DNA from: Amycolatopsis arida
GTDB taxonomy: Bacteria > Actinomycetota > Actinomycetes > Mycobacteriales > Pseudonocardiaceae
Length of the DNA stretch: 64,000 bases
Reading direction: 5' to 3'
Assembly: GCF_900115565.1 (NCBI RefSeq)
Contig: NZ_FOWW01000002.1
Coordinates: 731,160-795,159 of the forward strand
The position numbers and the translations under genes are program-made. Numbering within the stretch: the first letter of the stretch is position 1; the number at the start of each line of letters is the position of its first letter. Positions 50,191 to 63,225 of the stretch are shown here, one piece after another. The notes below the pieces were generated by a model. It was not told where the DNA came from, searched no databases, and worked only from the letters and a program-made list of their open reading frames with translations.

Positions 50191-51167
50191 TGGCGATGGC
50201 GCGGAGCACCCCCGGTGTGCGGTTGCTGCCGAACGCGATCACGGTGCTCGCGGTGTGTGCCGGTTTGTCCGCCGTGCAGTTCGCCCTCACCGGTGGCCAC
50301 ATGCTCGCGATCGGCGCGATCGGGGTCGCCGCGGTGCTGGACAGCCTGGACGGGCGGATCGCCCGGCTGCTGGACGCCACCTCGAAGATGGGCGCCGAGC
50401 TGGACTCGCTGTCCGACGCGATCTCGTTCGGCGTCGCGCCCGCGCTGGTGCTCTACGTCTGGGTGTTCGACGGCGACCGGGTCGGCTGGATCGCCGCGCT
50501 GATCTTCGCCGTGTGCATGATCCTGCGCCTGGCCCGGTTCAACACCCTGCTCGACGACACCGAGCAGCCGCCGTACGCGGGCGAGTTCTTCGTCGGCGTC
50601 CCGGCACCCGCCGGTGGCCTGCTGGCCCTGCTACCGCTGGTGCTGACCCAGCAGTTCGGGCCCGGCTGGTGGTCGAGCGAGACGGTCGTGTGGATCTGGA
50701 CGGTGGCCGTCGCCGGCCTGCTGATCAGCCGCATCCCGACGCTGTCGCTGAAGTCGGTGAAGGCCCCGGCCAAGGCGGTGGCGCCGCTGTTGGTGGGCGT
50801 CGGCCTGCTCGCCGCGGCGATCATCCAGTACCCGATGGTCGCGCTCGCCGTCGCGTTGCTGCTGTACCTGGCGCACATCCCCTACTCGATGCGCCGCTAC
50901 CGCTGGCTGGCCCGGCACCCCGAGGCGTGGGACGTGCCGGCCCGCGAGCGCAGGGCCATCCGCCGCGCCGGCAGCCAGCGCCGGCTGCGGCTGCGGCCGC
51001 CACTGCGTCGCAGGGTGGCCGGTGCCGCGCGGCGCGCCGTGCGGCTGCCCCGGTACGAGGACCAGCACGTGGCGCGGATGCGGATGCAGCAGGCCACCGG
51101 CGAGCGCGGCCCGCGGCGGCGCAGCTGGCGGCGGATCGGGCTGCGGCACCGCGGTGGGGACAGGTAG
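50190..51167 (+). CDS. pssA: CDP-diacylglycerol-serine O-phosphatidyltransferase
   Basis: Integral membrane enzyme, 325 aa, joining CDP-diacylglycerol and serine to give phosphatidylserine. The CDP-alcohol transferase motif D-x2-D-G-x2-A-R-x8-G-x3-D-x3-D is complete at residues 51-76 (DSLDGRIAR ... GAELDSLSD). Six to eight hydrophobic spans follow. The last 90 residues are an unusually Arg-rich cytoplasmic tail. Its ATG overlaps the psd stop (TGATG). Confidence 0.94.
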   Translation: MAMARSTPGVRLLPNAITVLAVCAGLSAVQFALTGGHMLAIGAIGVAAVLDSLDGRIARLLDATSKMGAELDSLSDAISFGVAPALVLYVWVFDGDRVGWIAALIFAVCMILRLARFNTLLDDTEQPPYAGEFFVGVPAPAGGLLALLPLVLTQQFGPGWWSSETVVWIWTVAVAGLLISRIPTLSLKSVKAPAKAVAPLLVGVGLLAAAIIQYPMVALAVALLLYLAHIPYSMRRYRWLARHPEAWDVPARERRAIRRAGSQRRLRLRPPLRRRVAGAARRAVRLPRYEDQHVARMRMQQATGERGPRRRSWRRIGLRHRGGDR

Positions 51168-51233
51168 GTCGCGCCCCGGCCGGGACCGAAGATCCTTCCG
51201 ACCCGCCACGAGCCCACTCGCTACGGTGGGCCG

Positions 51234-53477
51234 GTGACCAACTCGCCGCAGCTCACGCTGACCGTCCGGCTCAACCCGTCCGCGCTCGACTCCCGCCGCG
51301 GCGTGGTCCGGCTGCATCCCGAGGTGCTCGACGCGCTGGGCCTGCGGGCCTGGGACGCGGTGCGGGTGACCGGCACCCGCGCCACCGCCGCGCTCGCCGC
51401 GCCGGCCGCCCCCGGCGGGGCGCCGGGCGTGGTGCTCGCCGACGACGTGACCCTGTCCAACCTGGGGCTCGCCGAGGGCGCGGAGGTCGTGCTGAGCCCG
51501 GTCGAGGTCGGCGCCGCGCGTACGGTCACGGTGGCCGGCTCGCGGCTGGCGAGCCTCTCGCTGCCGCCCGCCACGCTGCGCCTGGCGTTGATCGGGAAGG
51601 TGCTCACCGTGGGCGACGCGGTGTCGCTGCTGCCGCAGGACCTCGCGCCACCGCCGGGCGCGGACGTCCCGACCGCGCGCAGCCGGCTGTCGAACGCCAT
51701 CGGCACGACCTGGACCACCGAGCTGCTCACGGTGACCGCCACCGAGCCGGCCGGACCGGTCGCGGTGGGACCGTCGACCGTGGTGAGCTGGCGCGACGGG
51801 GCAGGGAACGCGGGCGCACCGGCGTCCCGCCCCGCGGAGCCGGTACGCGCCGAGCGGCCGGCCGCCCCGGTGGCCCCCGCCGCGGTCGACGAGCCAGAGG
51901 AGCAGCCGCCACCGGTGTCCGACCTCGCCGGTGCGGAAGCCGCGGCGCGCAGCCTCGCCGAGTGGTTCGACCTCTCCTTCCACCGGCCCGACCTGCTGGT
52001 CCGGCTGGGCACGTCCGGCCGGCTCGGGGTGCTGCTGTCCGGGCCGGAGGGCGTCGGCAAGGCCACCCTGGTGCGCTCGGTCGCGCACGCCGAGGGCGCG
52101 CGGGCGGTGGCGCTGGCCGCGCCCGGGGTCGCCGTGCTGGAGCCGGACGCCGCGGCCGCGCGGGTGGCCGAGGCCATCGCCCGCGCCTCCGCCGGGGAGG
52201 ACCCTGCCGTCCTGCTGGTCACCGACGTCGACGCGTTGCTGCCGGCGACCAGCCCGCCCCCGGTGTCGACGGTGGTGCTGGACCAGCTGCGGGCGGCGAT
52301 GCGGCGGCCGCGGCTGGCCGTGGTGGCGACCACCGCCCATCCCGAGTCGGTGGACCCCCGGCTGCGCTCGGCCGACCTGCTCGACCGGGAGCTCGCGCTG
52401 CCGCTGCCGGACGCGCGGATCCGCACCGAGCTGCTGCGCGTCCTGCTCCGCGAGGTGCCGCTGGAGCACGAGATCGACTTCGGCGCCATCGCCGAGCGCA
52501 CCCCCGGGTTCGTCGCGGCCGACCTGATCGCGCTGCGCCGGGACGCCGCGGTGCGGGCGGCGCTGCGGCAGCGGGACGCCGCCGAGCCGAAGATCTCCCA
52601 GCGGGACCTGCTGGACGCGCTGGCGACGGTTCGGCCGATCTCGATGTCCACCTCGGACACCCTGGCCACCGGGGGCCTGACGCTGGACGACGTGGGCGAC
52701 ATGGCCGAGGTGAAGCAGTCGCTGGCCGAGGCGGTGCTGTGGCCGCTGCGCTACCCCGACTCGTTCGCCCGGCTCGGCGTGGCGCCGCCCCGTGGCCTGC
52801 TGCTCTACGGCCCGCCCGGCGGCGGGAAGACGTTCCTGGTGCGCGCGCTGGCCGGCACCGGCGCGCTCAACGTGTTCTCGGTCAAGGGCGCCGAGCTGAT
52901 GGACAAGTGGGTCGGCGAGTCCGAGCGGGCGGTGCGGGAGCTGTTCCGCCGGGCCGCCGAGGCCGCGCCCGCGCTGGTGTTCCTCGACGAGATCGACGCG
53001 CTCGCGCCGCGCCGCGGCCATTCGGCCGACTCCGGGGTGGCCGACCGAGTGGTGGCCGCGCTGCTCACCGAGCTGGACGGGGTGGAGCCGCTGCGCGAGG
53101 TCATGGTGCTCGGCGCGACCAACCGGCCGGAGCTGGTCGACCCGGCGCTGCTGCGGCCCGGCCGGCTGGAACGACTGGTGTACGTGCCGCCGCCGGACGC
53201 CTCGGCGCGGGCGGACATCCTCCGCGCGGTGGCGCGGAACACCCCGCTGGCCGGCGACGTGGACCTGGACGAGCTCGCCGCCGGGATGGACGGGTACTCG
53301 GCGGCGGACTGCGCCGCGCTGGTCCGGGAGGCCGCGCTGACCGCGATGCGCGAGTCCCTCGAGGCGACCGAGGTCACCGCGGAGCACCTGGCGACCGCCC
53401 GCACGGCGGTGCGCCCGTCACTGGACCCGGAGCAGCTCGCCGCACTGGAGGCCTACGCCCGGCGCACCACCCCCTGA
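51234..53477 (+). CDS. CDC48/VCP-like AAA+ ATPase
   Basis: A 747-aa double-AAA protein. Residues 1-180 form a CDC48-type N domain (VRLNPSALDSRRGVVRLHPE, a double-psi barrel). The D1 module (about 230-460) has Walker A GPEGVGKAT but a Walker B of LLVTDVDALLP, without the catalytic Glu. The D2 module (about 480-745) is intact: YGPPGGGKT (524), VFLDEIDALAPRRG (584) and the arginine-finger region GATNRPELVDPALLRPGRLER. GTG start. The homologue in M. tuberculosis (Rv0435c) also follows pssA. Likely a protein-unfolding machine; the substrate is unknown. Confidence 0.9.
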   Translation: MTNSPQLTLTVRLNPSALDSRRGVVRLHPEVLDALGLRAWDAVRVTGTRATAALAAPAAPGGAPGVVLADDVTLSNLGLAEGAEVVLSPVEVGAARTVTVAGSRLASLSLPPATLRLALIGKVLTVGDAVSLLPQDLAPPPGADVPTARSRLSNAIGTTWTTELLTVTATEPAGPVAVGPSTVVSWRDGAGNAGAPASRPAEPVRAERPAAPVAPAAVDEPEEQPPPVSDLAGAEAAARSLAEWFDLSFHRPDLLVRLGTSGRLGVLLSGPEGVGKATLVRSVAHAEGARAVALAAPGVAVLEPDAAAARVAEAIARASAGEDPAVLLVTDVDALLPATSPPPVSTVVLDQLRAAMRRPRLAVVATTAHPESVDPRLRSADLLDRELALPLPDARIRTELLRVLLREVPLEHEIDFGAIAERTPGFVAADLIALRRDAAVRAALRQRDAAEPKISQRDLLDALATVRPISMSTSDTLATGGLTLDDVGDMAEVKQSLAEAVLWPLRYPDSFARLGVAPPRGLLLYGPPGGGKTFLVRALAGTGALNVFSVKGAELMDKWVGESERAVRELFRRAAEAAPALVFLDEIDALAPRRGHSADSGVADRVVAALLTELDGVEPLREVMVLGATNRPELVDPALLRPGRLERLVYVPPPDASARADILRAVARNTPLAGDVDLDELAAGMDGYSAADCAALVREAALTAMRESLEATEVTAEHLATARTAVRPSLDPEQLAALEAYARRTTP

Positions 53478-53483
53478 CCCACC

Positions 53484-53665
53484 CGCGTGTTCGCCACCCA
53501 CGTCACCGTGTTCGCCACCCACGTCAGCGTGTCGGCAGGCTGCGGCGGCGTGTTCGCGGGTTGCGTGGGCGCGTTGGCCGTGGGCGGCACCGCGCCGGCC
53601 CGATTCCCGCGCCGACGTCCGGCGACCCGAGCCGTGGAACGCCAACACGGCGACGCGAAGGGCAA
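53484..53665. repeat. Degenerate intergenic repeat (family B), second locus
   Basis: After the AAA ATPase stop, GTGTTCGCCACCCACGTCA occurs twice (about 53486-53525), then looser copies (GTGTTCGCGGGTTGCGTGG, GCGTTGGCCGTGG). One inverted copy, GCCAACACGGCGACGCGAA, lies at 53642-53660. Read on the other strand these are GGCGAACACGGTGACG units, the same family as at 42541-42628. There is no gene and no clear terminator. Confidence 0.5.
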
Positions 53666-53679
53666 ACACACCGGGTGGG

Positions 53680-54342
53680 TTACTTGCCGGTCTTGCCCTT
53701 GGGGGTGCTGCCGTAGTCGTTGGTGATGATGACGATCACCCCGGGGCTGGAGTCGGCGATGCCCTCGAACCGCGGCTCGACCCGCATGCCGAACTCGGCG
53801 CCGATGGCCCGCGCGGCGGTCTCCTCGTCGGTGCCGGGGCGGTAGTACACCGTGGTGGTCGGGATGATCCCGGACGAGTAGTTGCCCACCTCGGAGACGT
53901 TCCAGCCCTGGCTGCGCAGGTCCTGGGCGGCCTGCGTGGCCAGGCCCTTGGTCGTGCTGTTGTTGTAGACCCGCACGGCCACCCACTTGGCGGACGCCTG
54001 CTGGTCGCTCGGGGCACCGTCACCGGGCGGCCCGCCCGGCTGCCCGGGCGCGGGCGGAGTGCCGGGCTCGCCCGGCTGGTCGCCCGGTGAGGTCTCCGGC
54101 GGGGTGGTGTCGGTGGGCGAGGTCGGCTCGGGCTCCGGCGGCGTGGTGCCCGGCGGCTCCGTCGGGCTCGGCGGCGCGGTGGTGGCCGGCGGCGGCGGTG
54201 CGGCCGTGTCCTCGCCGTCGCCGTTGCCGGTCAGCAGGGTCACCCCGCCGATCACGGCCGCGGCGGCGGCCACCGCCAGCAGGCCGATGCCGGCGGCGCG
54301 GGCCGGCCGGGACAGCCCGGCGAATCCACTGGAAGTGCTCAT
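53680..54342 (-). CDS. Membrane-anchored LytR C-terminal domain protein
   Basis: A 220-aa protein. One N-terminal membrane span (AAGIGLLAVAAAAAVIGGVTLL, about residues 16-37) is followed by a Pro/Thr/Glu/Gly-rich low-complexity stalk of about 70 residues. The outer LytR_C domain is at about 115-205 (VAVRVYNNSTTKGLATQAAQDLRSQGWNVSEVGNY, TTVYYRPGTDEETAARAIG). It overlaps the DUF3263 gene by 4 nt. The pair matches Rv0430-Rv0431 of mycobacteria; a cell-envelope role is likely. Confidence 0.88.
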   Translation of the reverse strand: MSTSSGFAGLSRPARAAGIGLLAVAAAAAVIGGVTLLTGNGDGEDTAAPPPPATTAPPSPTEPPGTTPPEPEPTSPTDTTPPETSPGDQPGEPGTPPAPGQPGGPPGDGAPSDQQASAKWVAVRVYNNSTTKGLATQAAQDLRSQGWNVSEVGNYSSGIIPTTTVYYRPGTDEETAARAIGAEFGMRVEPRFEGIADSSPGVIVIITNDYGSTPKGKTGK

Positions 54343-54665
54343 GACAGCTCGATCCCCAGTCGCTTGGCCGCTCGTACCCGCTGCCGGCTCGTCCGTGACC
54401 GGCGCAGCCGCTTGACCAGCATCGGGTCGGCGCGCATCGCCTCCTGCTTCTCGAGCAGCCGGTTGAGCACCTGGTAGTACCGGGTGGGCGACATCGCGAA
54501 GATCTCGCGGATCGCCTGCTCCTTGGCGCCGGCGTACTTCCACCACTGCCGCTCGAAGGCGAGCATGGCCAGCTCGCGCTCGGAGAGACCTTCGGCGGGC
54601 GGATCGGCGGGCGGAGACGGCTGGCGCTGGTTGCGGCGGTGCGCCATCGACTCCGCGGCGTCCAT
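54339..54665 (-). CDS. DUF3263 protein, HTH-like
   Basis: A 108-aa protein of the actinobacterial DUF3263 family. The core [45 protein letters not shown] looks like a sigma-factor-type helix-turn-helix and is followed by a very basic segment ([21 protein letters not shown]). It probably binds DNA. It is translationally coupled to the LytR_C gene (ATGA) and divergent from def. Confidence 0.88.
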   Translation of the reverse strand: MDAAESMAHRRNQRQPSPPADPPAEGLSERELAMLAFERQWWKYAGAKEQAIREIFAMSPTRYYQVLNRLLEKQEAMRADPMLVKRLRRSRTSRQRVRAAKRLGIELS

Positions 54666-54849
54666 CTGCGTCCTCGCAATCCGATCCGATGCTCGCTGCG
54701 TTCCGCGCGGTTGTTGTTCCGCCGCGTCATTAGATCACGGCGGGACGGCCCGGCCCCGGACCGCGCCCGGCGCGTCACGAGCCAACCACAGGGGTCCGAC
54801 AATCGGGGCCCGGCTGACCCTCCGCGGCGCCACTTCTAGACTCGCCGAA

Positions 54850-55404
54850 GTGACCGTTCACCCCATCCGCATCGCCGGTGACCCCGTGCTGCACACCCCC
54901 ACCCGCGAGGTGGAGCGGTTCGACGACGAGCTGCGCACGCTCACCGAGGACATGTTCGAGACCATGTACGCGGCGGAGGGTGTCGGCCTCGCCGCCAACC
55001 AGATCGGCGTCGACCTGCGGGTGTTCGTCTACGACTGCCCTGACGACGAGGGCAACCGGCACAAGGGCCTCGTGGTGAACCCGAGGCTGGAGACCTCGGA
55101 GATCCCGGAGACCATGCCCGACCCCGACGACGACTGGGAGGGCTGCCTGTCCGCGCCCGGCGAGTCGTTCCCCACCGGCAGGGCACGCTGGGCCAAGGTC
55201 ACCGGCGTCGACCTCGAGGGCAACCCGATCGAGGTGGAGGGCACCGGCTACTTCGCCCGCTGCCTGCAGCACGAGACCGATCACCTGGACGGCTACCTCT
55301 ATCTGGACCGGCTGGTCGGCCGGCACGCCCGCGAGGCCAAGCGGATGCTCAAGCGCAACAAGTGGGGCGTGCCCGGCAACAGCTGGCTGCCACCGGCGCG
55401 CTGA
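54850..55404 (+). CDS. def: Peptide deformylase
   Basis: Removes the formyl group from nascent proteins, 184 aa. The three metal and active-site motifs are [19 protein letters not shown] (metal Cys) and QHETDHLDG (two metal His and catalytic Glu). Length is normal for the type found in actinobacteria. GTG start. It lies between the DUF3263 gene and the thiamine locus, as in mycobacteria. Confidence 0.96.
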   Translation: MTVHPIRIAGDPVLHTPTREVERFDDELRTLTEDMFETMYAAEGVGLAANQIGVDLRVFVYDCPDDEGNRHKGLVVNPRLETSEIPETMPDPDDDWEGCLSAPGESFPTGRARWAKVTGVDLEGNPIEVEGTGYFARCLQHETDHLDGYLYLDRLVGRHAREAKRMLKRNKWGVPGNSWLPPAR

Positions 55405-55604
55405 CCCCACCCGTCCGAGTGGCGCCGGGGAGCGCGGTCGAGGGTTGAGGTCTCGCCGGTGCCGTGGCATGGTCGAGGCACAGCCGAATACGGCCGCGCG
55501 ACGACCGGCGAGCACCGACCGAGCCCCGGCGAGGGAGGAGCGAAGGCGGGAGGAGCGCGGCCCGGAGAACATCGAGGAGCTGGCGGGGTCTGCCCGCCAG
55601 TACA
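55405..55604. other. Region between def and the thiC riboswitch
   Basis: About 200 nt that must contain the thiC promoter. A perfect 8-bp hairpin, CTGGCGGG / CCCGCCAG, lies at 55580-55600, directly before the riboswitch. It could be part of its expression platform on the 5' side or a stop for read-through from def. No gene is supported. Confidence 0.45.
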
Positions 55605-55713
55605 CCGCGGGAGCTCGCGCCTTGGCGGGCTGAGAGGGCGGCTGGTGTCCATCTGAGGGACACCCGGCGCCGCCGACCGCATGAACCTGACCGGATAATG
55701 CCGGCGTAGGGAG
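55605..55713 (+). promoter_or_regulatory. TPP riboswitch (THI element) of thiC
   Basis: Contains the conserved core CGCGGGAGCT, then CGGGCTGAGAGGGCGGC (the CUGAGA sensor), and later GACCGCATGAACCTGACCGG and TAATGCCGGCGTAGGGAG. The final GGGAG is also the ribosome site of thiC, so ligand binding probably hides it and stops translation when thiamine diphosphate is plentiful. Confidence 0.95.
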
Positions 55714-55716
55714 TGA

Positions 55717-58205
<2,489 letters not shown>

Positions 58206-58277
58206 CCGGCGTCGGCCCCTCGGCGGGACCCGGCCGAGCACCCCGGGCCGGGCCGGCCCGGCGAGACACTGGAGGGC

Positions 58278-59120
58278 ATGGCGAACGAGGCACCTCCGGC
58301 GGCGTTGACGATCGCCGGCTCCGACTCCGGTGGCGCGGCCGGGCTGCAGGCCGACCTGCGCACCTTCCTCACCTGCGGGGTGCACGGGCTGGTCGCGGTG
58401 ACCGCGGTGACCGTGCAGAACACCCTGGGCGTGCACGACCGGGCCGACGTCCCGGCGCGGATCGTGGCCGGGCAGATCGAGGCGGTGGCCGCGGACATGC
58501 CGATCGGCGCGGCCAAGACCGGAATGCTCGCCTCCACCGAGATCATCTCCGCGGTGGCGGAGGCGTGCGACCGGGCCGACATCGGCAGGGACCGGGCGAT
58601 CCCGTTCGTGGTCGACCCGGTGGCCGCGTCGATGCACGGCCATCCCCTCTTCGACGCCGGCGGGCTGGCCGCGCTGCGCGACGAGCTGCTGCCCAGGGCC
58701 ACCGTGCTCACCCCGAACCTGGACGAGGTGCGGCTGCTCACCGGCGTCGAGGTCACCGACCGCGCCGGGATGCGCGCGGCCGCCGAGGCACTGCGCGACC
58801 TCGGCCCGCGGGCCGTGCTGGTGAAGAGCGGGCACCTGGTCGACGACCCGGAGTGCGTGGACCTGCTGCACACCGGCACCGAGGTCGTCGAGTTGGCCGG
58901 GCCGCGCTGGCCCACGCCGCACACCCACGGCGCGGGTGACGCGATGGCCTCGGCGCTCACCGCCGGGCTGGCCCGCGGCATGGCGCTGGTCGAGGCCGCC
59001 CGGTTCGCGAAGTGGTTCGTCGGCAACGCGGTGCGGCACTCCTACCCGATGGGTGCGAAGGTCGGGCCGGTGTCGGCGTTCTGGCGGCTGGCCCCGGAGC
59101 CGCCGAGCGAACAACGCTGA
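58278..59120 (+). CDS. thiD2: HMP/HMP-P kinase ThiD, copy 2
   Basis: A 280-aa paralogue of the preceding protein, with the same domain order ([74 protein letters not shown]). The tandem pair arose by duplication. The 72-nt gap contains a GGGCCGG/GGCCC-rich hairpin. Whether the two copies split the HMP and HMP-P steps or one has a new substrate is unknown. Confidence 0.88.
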   Translation: MANEAPPAALTIAGSDSGGAAGLQADLRTFLTCGVHGLVAVTAVTVQNTLGVHDRADVPARIVAGQIEAVAADMPIGAAKTGMLASTEIISAVAEACDRADIGRDRAIPFVVDPVAASMHGHPLFDAGGLAALRDELLPRATVLTPNLDEVRLLTGVEVTDRAGMRAAAEALRDLGPRAVLVKSGHLVDDPECVDLLHTGTEVVELAGPRWPTPHTHGAGDAMASALTAGLARGMALVEAARFAKWFVGNAVRHSYPMGAKVGPVSAFWRLAPEPPSEQR

Positions 59121-59187
59121 GCATTCACTGTCCCCCGATAGCATTTCGCTGGTTCGGGTTCAGCGGAGCGAGGGGGTGGGCTGCGGC

Positions 59188-60012
59188 GTGACGCGGCGTG
59201 ACAGGGTTCGGAAGCTCGTGGAGCACCGGCGGTTCCAGCACTTCATCATCGCGGTGATCATCGTCAACGCCGTCACGCTGGCGCTGGAGACCTCCCAGCG
59301 GATGCTGACGGGGTACGGGCAGCTGCTGCACACCGTCGACTACCTGGCGCTGTCGATCTTCGTGGTCGAGCTGCTGCTCAAGTTCTACGCCTACCGCGGC
59401 GGCTTCTTCCGCGACTCGTGGAACGTTTTCGACCTGGTGGTGGTCGGCATCGCGCTGGTGCCGGCCGCCGGGCCGTTCGCCGTGCTGCGGGCGTTGCGGG
59501 TGCTGCGGATCCTCCGGCTGATCTCCGTGGTGCCGTCGATGCGCCGGGTGGTGTCCGGGCTGCTCGCCGCCGTGCCCGGGATGGCGTCGATCGCCGCGCT
59601 GCTCGCGTTGATCATCTTCGTCGCCGGGGTGATGGCGACGAAGCTCTTCGCCCCGATCGCGCCGGACGACTTCGGCGACCTCGGCACCTCGCTGTTCACC
59701 CTGTTCCAGGTGATGACCGGCGAGGCGTGGCCGGAGATCGCCGACAACGTCATGCGCGAGGCGCCGATGGCGTGGATCTTCTTCGTCGGCTACATCCTGG
59801 TGTCGAGCTTCGCGGTGCTGAACCTGTTCATCGCCGTCGTGGTCAGCTCGATGGAGGACCAGCTGCGCGACGACATGCGCGCCGAGGAGGCCAAGCAGGC
59901 CGCGGTGCAGGCCGACGCCAACAGCGAGATCCTCGCCGAGCTGCGGGCGTTGCGCTCCGAGGTCGCCGCCCTGCGCTCGCAGCGTTCCGAGCCGACCGGT
60001 GAGCCGGCTTAG
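59188..60012 (+). CDS. NaChBac-like voltage-gated cation channel
   Basis: Six-segment ion channel subunit, 274 aa. S1 is FIIAVIIVNAVTLALETS. S4 has Arg at every third position (LRALRVLRILRLISVVPSMRR). The pore helix and filter are TLFQVMTGEAWPEIAD, resembling bacterial sodium channels. S6 is FFVGYILVSSFAVLNLFIAVVVSSMED, followed by an acidic coiled coil that would tetramerise the channel (SEILAELRALRSEVAALRSQ). The GTG at 59188 was chosen; GTG 59176 is in frame 4 codons earlier. Ion selectivity is not proven. Confidence 0.9.
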   Translation: MTRRDRVRKLVEHRRFQHFIIAVIIVNAVTLALETSQRMLTGYGQLLHTVDYLALSIFVVELLLKFYAYRGGFFRDSWNVFDLVVVGIALVPAAGPFAVLRALRVLRILRLISVVPSMRRVVSGLLAAVPGMASIAALLALIIFVAGVMATKLFAPIAPDDFGDLGTSLFTLFQVMTGEAWPEIADNVMREAPMAWIFFVGYILVSSFAVLNLFIAVVVSSMEDQLRDDMRAEEAKQAAVQADANSEILAELRALRSEVAALRSQRSEPTGEPA

Positions 60013-60414
60013 CTTCCCGTCCTCTTCTGGCTCTGCCTCGCACGCGCCGGGTGGGTGCGCTCGTCCGGATCCTGGGCGCGCGAGAAGCCCGAGGCGTTGG
60101 CCTCCTGGGTTCTCCCCCGTCCCCTTCGTCCTTGCCGGCCTGTGCGGGGTGGGGCTCGGTCAAGGGTGAGCGAAGCGAATCGCGCAGCGACGCCGAAGGC
60201 GCCCTTGAGGCGAGCCCCAGCCCGTAAGACGATGCCGGCCAAGAAGGGGTCGGGGGTGCACCCGAAGCGGCGGTGAACGCGGCCGACGCGACCACCGGAA
60301 GCACCGCCCGCGACAGGTCCGCCAGCACTGGCGCGGTACGGGTCGCTGCTGTCCCCTGGGGCCGGCACCTTCCGGCGCGCTCCGCCCTGGCCGCACACGT
60401 GCCCTCGCGACCGC
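60013..60414. other. Gene-free region with a large structured inverted repeat
   Basis: About 400 nt between two convergent genes, dominated by the inverted repeat at 60133-60240. The rest has no recognised motif or gene. Convergence means the structure could terminate either transcript. Confidence 0.5.
60133..60240. repeat. Extended inverted repeat / folded element
   Basis: Left arm GGGGCTCGGTCAAGGG (60151-60166) pairs with CCCTTGAGGCGAGCCCC (60202-60218) over about 14 bp with one internal mismatch. Outside it GCGGG pairs with CCCGT, and both outer flanks carry GCCGGC. The loop has its own GC-rich hairpins (GAGCGAAGCGAATCGCGCAGCG). This is far longer than the terminators elsewhere in the window and may be an interspersed element. 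Confidence 0.55.
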
Positions 60415-60849
60415 TCAGGCGTCGTCGTCGGTGAGGAGGGCCTCCAGCGCGGGCAGCGCGGCCTCCAGGGCCTTCCGGTGCTCCGGGCTCAGCCGGTCGA
60501 TCCGCCTCGCCAGCTCCTGCACCCGGGTCGACCGCACCCCGGACAGCAGCCGCTCGCCCTCCTCGGTCGCGGTGGCCAGCCAGGCCCGCCGGTCCACCGG
60601 GTCCGACTCGCGGCGCACGTAGCCGGCCTCCACCAGCGCGGCGACGATCCGGGACATCGTCGCGGCGGCGACGCCCTCCTTCGCGGCGAGGTCACCGAGC
60701 CGGAGCTGCCCGTGGTTGACCAGCGTCGCCAGCGCGGAGATCGCGCCGTGCCCCGGCCCCGGCGTACCGGCCTGGCGCAGCGAACGGGACAGCCGGCCCA
60801 CGGCGAGGAACAGTCTGCCGGACACGTCCTGCGACGGCGACGAGTTCAC
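60415..60849 (-). CDS. MarR family transcriptional regulator
   Basis: A 144-aa winged-helix repressor. The recognition region is LRLGDLAAKEGVAAATMSRIVAALVEAGYVRRESDPVDRRAWLATATEEG, with the DxRR wing. Flanking helices (LFLAVGRLSRSLRQ and the C-terminal LSPEHRKALEAALPALEALL) form the dimer. The GTG start has AAGGAGC upstream. Its target is unknown; it is divergent from no gene and follows no obvious operon. Confidence 0.9.
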   Translation of the reverse strand: MNSSPSQDVSGRLFLAVGRLSRSLRQAGTPGPGHGAISALATLVNHGQLRLGDLAAKEGVAAATMSRIVAALVEAGYVRRESDPVDRRAWLATATEEGERLLSGVRSTRVQELARRIDRLSPEHRKALEAALPALEALLTDDDA

Positions 60850-60944
60850 GTGCGCTCCTTGCGGTCGGCAATCGGCGGCGGGCCCACCGGGGGTGGCCGG
60901 GGCCCGCAAAGTGCCGTCAACCATACGGGCGCGCCCTCGCGGGC

Positions 60945-63063
<2,119 letters not shown>

Positions 63064-63073
63064 CAGGATCACG

Positions 63074-63163
63074 CTCCCTGCGCCGGCATGACCCGGATCA
63101 GGTTCCACGGTCGGAGCGGCAGCTCCCTCTCAGCCCGTGCCGCGGGCTCCCGTGCGGACGCCC
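63074..63163 (-). promoter_or_regulatory. TPP riboswitch (THI element) of thiOSG
   Basis: On the minus strand the leader reads CACGGGAGCCCGCGG, GGGCTGAGAGGGAGCTGCC, ACCGTGGAACCTGATCCGGG and TCATGCCGGCGCAGGGAG, the conserved THI-box core. The closing GGGAG is the thiO ribosome site, as in the thiC leader. It controls thiO, thiS and thiG together. Confidence 0.95.
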
Positions 63164-63225
63164 TCCACCGTAGCGGGTGACCTCGCGGAGTGCGAGTTCC
63201 CCTCGCCGGCGGAGAATGGCACCCC

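Noticed and set aside
63064..63108. Longer ThiO N-terminus starting near 63108
   Set aside because: That start lies inside the TPP riboswitch core; the ribosome site GGGAG is downstream of it, favouring GTG 63063.
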